A DNA stretch of 64,000 nucleotides. It comes from Galbula dea (lineage: Eukaryota; Chordata; Aves; Piciformes; Galbulidae). Position numbers and translations under genes: made by a program. The notes beneath the pieces are model-generated. The model made no database searches. It saw only the letters and a list, made by a program, of their open reading frames with translations, and had not been told where the DNA came from. Below are positions 62,603 through 64,000 of the stretch, piece after piece. How positions within the stretch are numbered: the first letter of the stretch is position 1; the number at the start of each line of letters is the position of its first letter. The stretch covers positions 1,669,832-1,733,831 of the forward strand of contig VWZX01010418.1 in assembly GCA_013399015.1 (NCBI GenBank), given 5' to 3'.

Positions 62603-63957
62603 GTAAGTATAACTTCACTTAATTTTTATGTTCTGTAGTAGTTTATATTGTCTATTATAAATGTGTTACTGGTGCACTGTCACAGAGGGATGTAGGCATT
62701 AGGGGAGACACTGCTGAAACAACTAATACCATGAATCAGTTGCATATAAAGCCAAATGCTCTAAATAAGTCATGTAATTTCTATATGATATGTGCAAGAC
62801 TTGATCACCCAGAAGTGAAAAAGCAATAATTCTAGGTCAAGAAAAATGTGCTTTATGTTTAGTAGGTTCATGGTATTAATAATGGGTTAAATCTCTTGCA
62901 AAAAAGGGTTTATTGTAATTCCTATCTTTGCTATTCCACACACAGATCATGTTGCTCTGTAGGTTTAGTTTCATTTTCCTTCTCTTCCCAATCCAATGAC
63001 CTCCAGCATCTACAGGTAAAAAGGAAAAAAAAAAATTAAAACCATTAAATAATATTAAAAATAATATATTAATGTTAAAATATTAATATCAATAAGATAG
63101 GGTTAAAAGTCTGCAGGCTTATGGTTAAACTGCACTACTAGATATTTAATCTTTTCCTTTGCCAATTCACCTTTTATGCTGAGGTATCAGTATGAAAGCA
63201 ACCTGGATTGTGAATAGAGAATATATAGACTTGGAAAATAAGTGCTTGCTTTTAGGCTGTTTGATCATTATGTAAATGGTTTCTTTTCCTGTAAAGCAAG
63301 AAAAGACAACTGTGTCCTTATATCCCAATTAATTTAAGGGTATTTATTTATCACTGATGTTTGAATGAAGTATGTCCATAATGGGTTTGGGGTTTTTTGG
63401 AAGTTTAGTGTGTGTGTTCCTGATAAAATTTATATTGCATAACTTGTGTGTGTATCCTTTTATGACCAAATCATAATAGAGCTAATCCAGTAGAGCCTGT
63501 TCATAAGAGGAAAACCAGATTATATTGTCACTGATTGTCACATCACCTAAGTGGGAACTTGATAGCTAGGGGTAGTTACCTAGAAAGAAGTTCTGCAGTG
63601 CTTTGAAAGAAGGGAAGCAGAAAGGGTGAGTGGAAATTCTTTTGTCTAGCAAGAAAGAGGGCAGATGAGAAACAAAAGAACTGTGGAATCAGAGTGCTCA
63701 TTTTCTTGTATATTTGCAAAACTGAAGAACTCTCTTGAATGATAAGAAAGGTGAAGAAGAGATGTCAGCAAGTATTTTTTCTGTGCATAGCTCTATGTTT
63801 GGTGTTCAGGGCAAAAATATGCCTATATGTGAAAGTGGTTTGGTTTTGTTTCTGTGTTATTTCTTTGCTTTGTGTTGGTGGGGGAGTGAATGAGATGATG
63901 ACAGCTGCAATTGCAAGGTTAGGGGATAAGGGCTGTGAACAGCTTCTGGGGGGGTCT
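62603..63957 (+). other. EPB41L4B: start of EPB41L4B intron 2
   Basis: Begins at donor gtaagt. AT-rich, with an A/T-rich run near 63030-63095. No next exon is found before the window ends. Confidence 0.7.
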
Positions 63958-64000
63958 AGCTTCTGTGTGACCTGGTCTAGGGAATCCTGCTGTGGCAGGG
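63958..64000 (+). repeat. CR1 LINE fragment cut by the window edge
   Basis: agcttctgtgtgacctggtc followed by tagggaatcctgctgtggca, the same segment as in 32400-32440. The rest lies outside the window. Confidence 0.85.

Noticed and set aside
1..64000. Endogenous retrovirus LTRs, tRNA genes, CRISPR arrays, bacterial-type operons
   Set aside because: No LTR pairs, primer-binding sites, tRNA cloverleaf signatures, spaced direct repeats or tightly packed ORFs were seen on either strand.

Overview
This window is vertebrate nuclear DNA, almost certainly from a bird. It is mostly AT-rich noncoding sequence. It has one strong CpG island (about 15.0-17.1 kb, containing a 73-base N gap), many 5'-truncated CR1 LINE copies with the typical ...GGTCCCTTCCAACC...ATTCTATGA ends, and an ancient MIR/CORE-type SINE relic. 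I see no bacterial-type operons, viruses, tRNAs or CRISPR arrays.

The one gene I can name is EPB41L4B (band 4.1-like protein 4B, EHM2), on the plus strand. Exon 1 lies in the CpG island (coding 15800-16084, 95 codons). Exon 2 lies at 62498-62602 (35 codons). Both splice in phase 0, and together they encode the N-terminus and the first part of the FERM F1 lobe. The gene continues beyond the right edge. Intron 1 is 46.4 kb and fills most of the window. It holds nearly all the young CR1 copies, several GT/AC-rich tracts, microsatellites and a 5S rRNA-CR1 chimera. In humans this gene lies at 9q31, a region that corresponds largely to the avian Z chromosome, so Z linkage is a reasonable inference.

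Left of the CpG island (1-15 kb) the minus strand carries a series of open, spliceable segments between about 0.4 and 12.8 kb. Several neighbouring pairs agree in reading phase. I read them as exons of an unidentified minus-strand gene, or the remains of one, running divergently from EPB41L4B. I cannot name the family, and one segment contains an in-frame stop.

The most unusual element is at about 39677-39871. A nearly full-length 5S rRNA-like sequence with recognisable internal promoter boxes is fused directly to the 3' tail of a CR1 element. This is the architecture expected of a 5S-derived SINE mobilised by CR1. The matching CR1 tail type occurs at 32396-32508, and its start recurs at the right edge of the window.

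Other points of interest are inverted CR1 pairs inside one intron, a head-to-tail CR1-CR1 junction at 43012/43013, a 19-bp AT palindromic tandem repeat near 53.2 kb and a canonical G-quadruplex motif near 14.3 kb. All similarity statements were made by eye. No alignment or database search was run.
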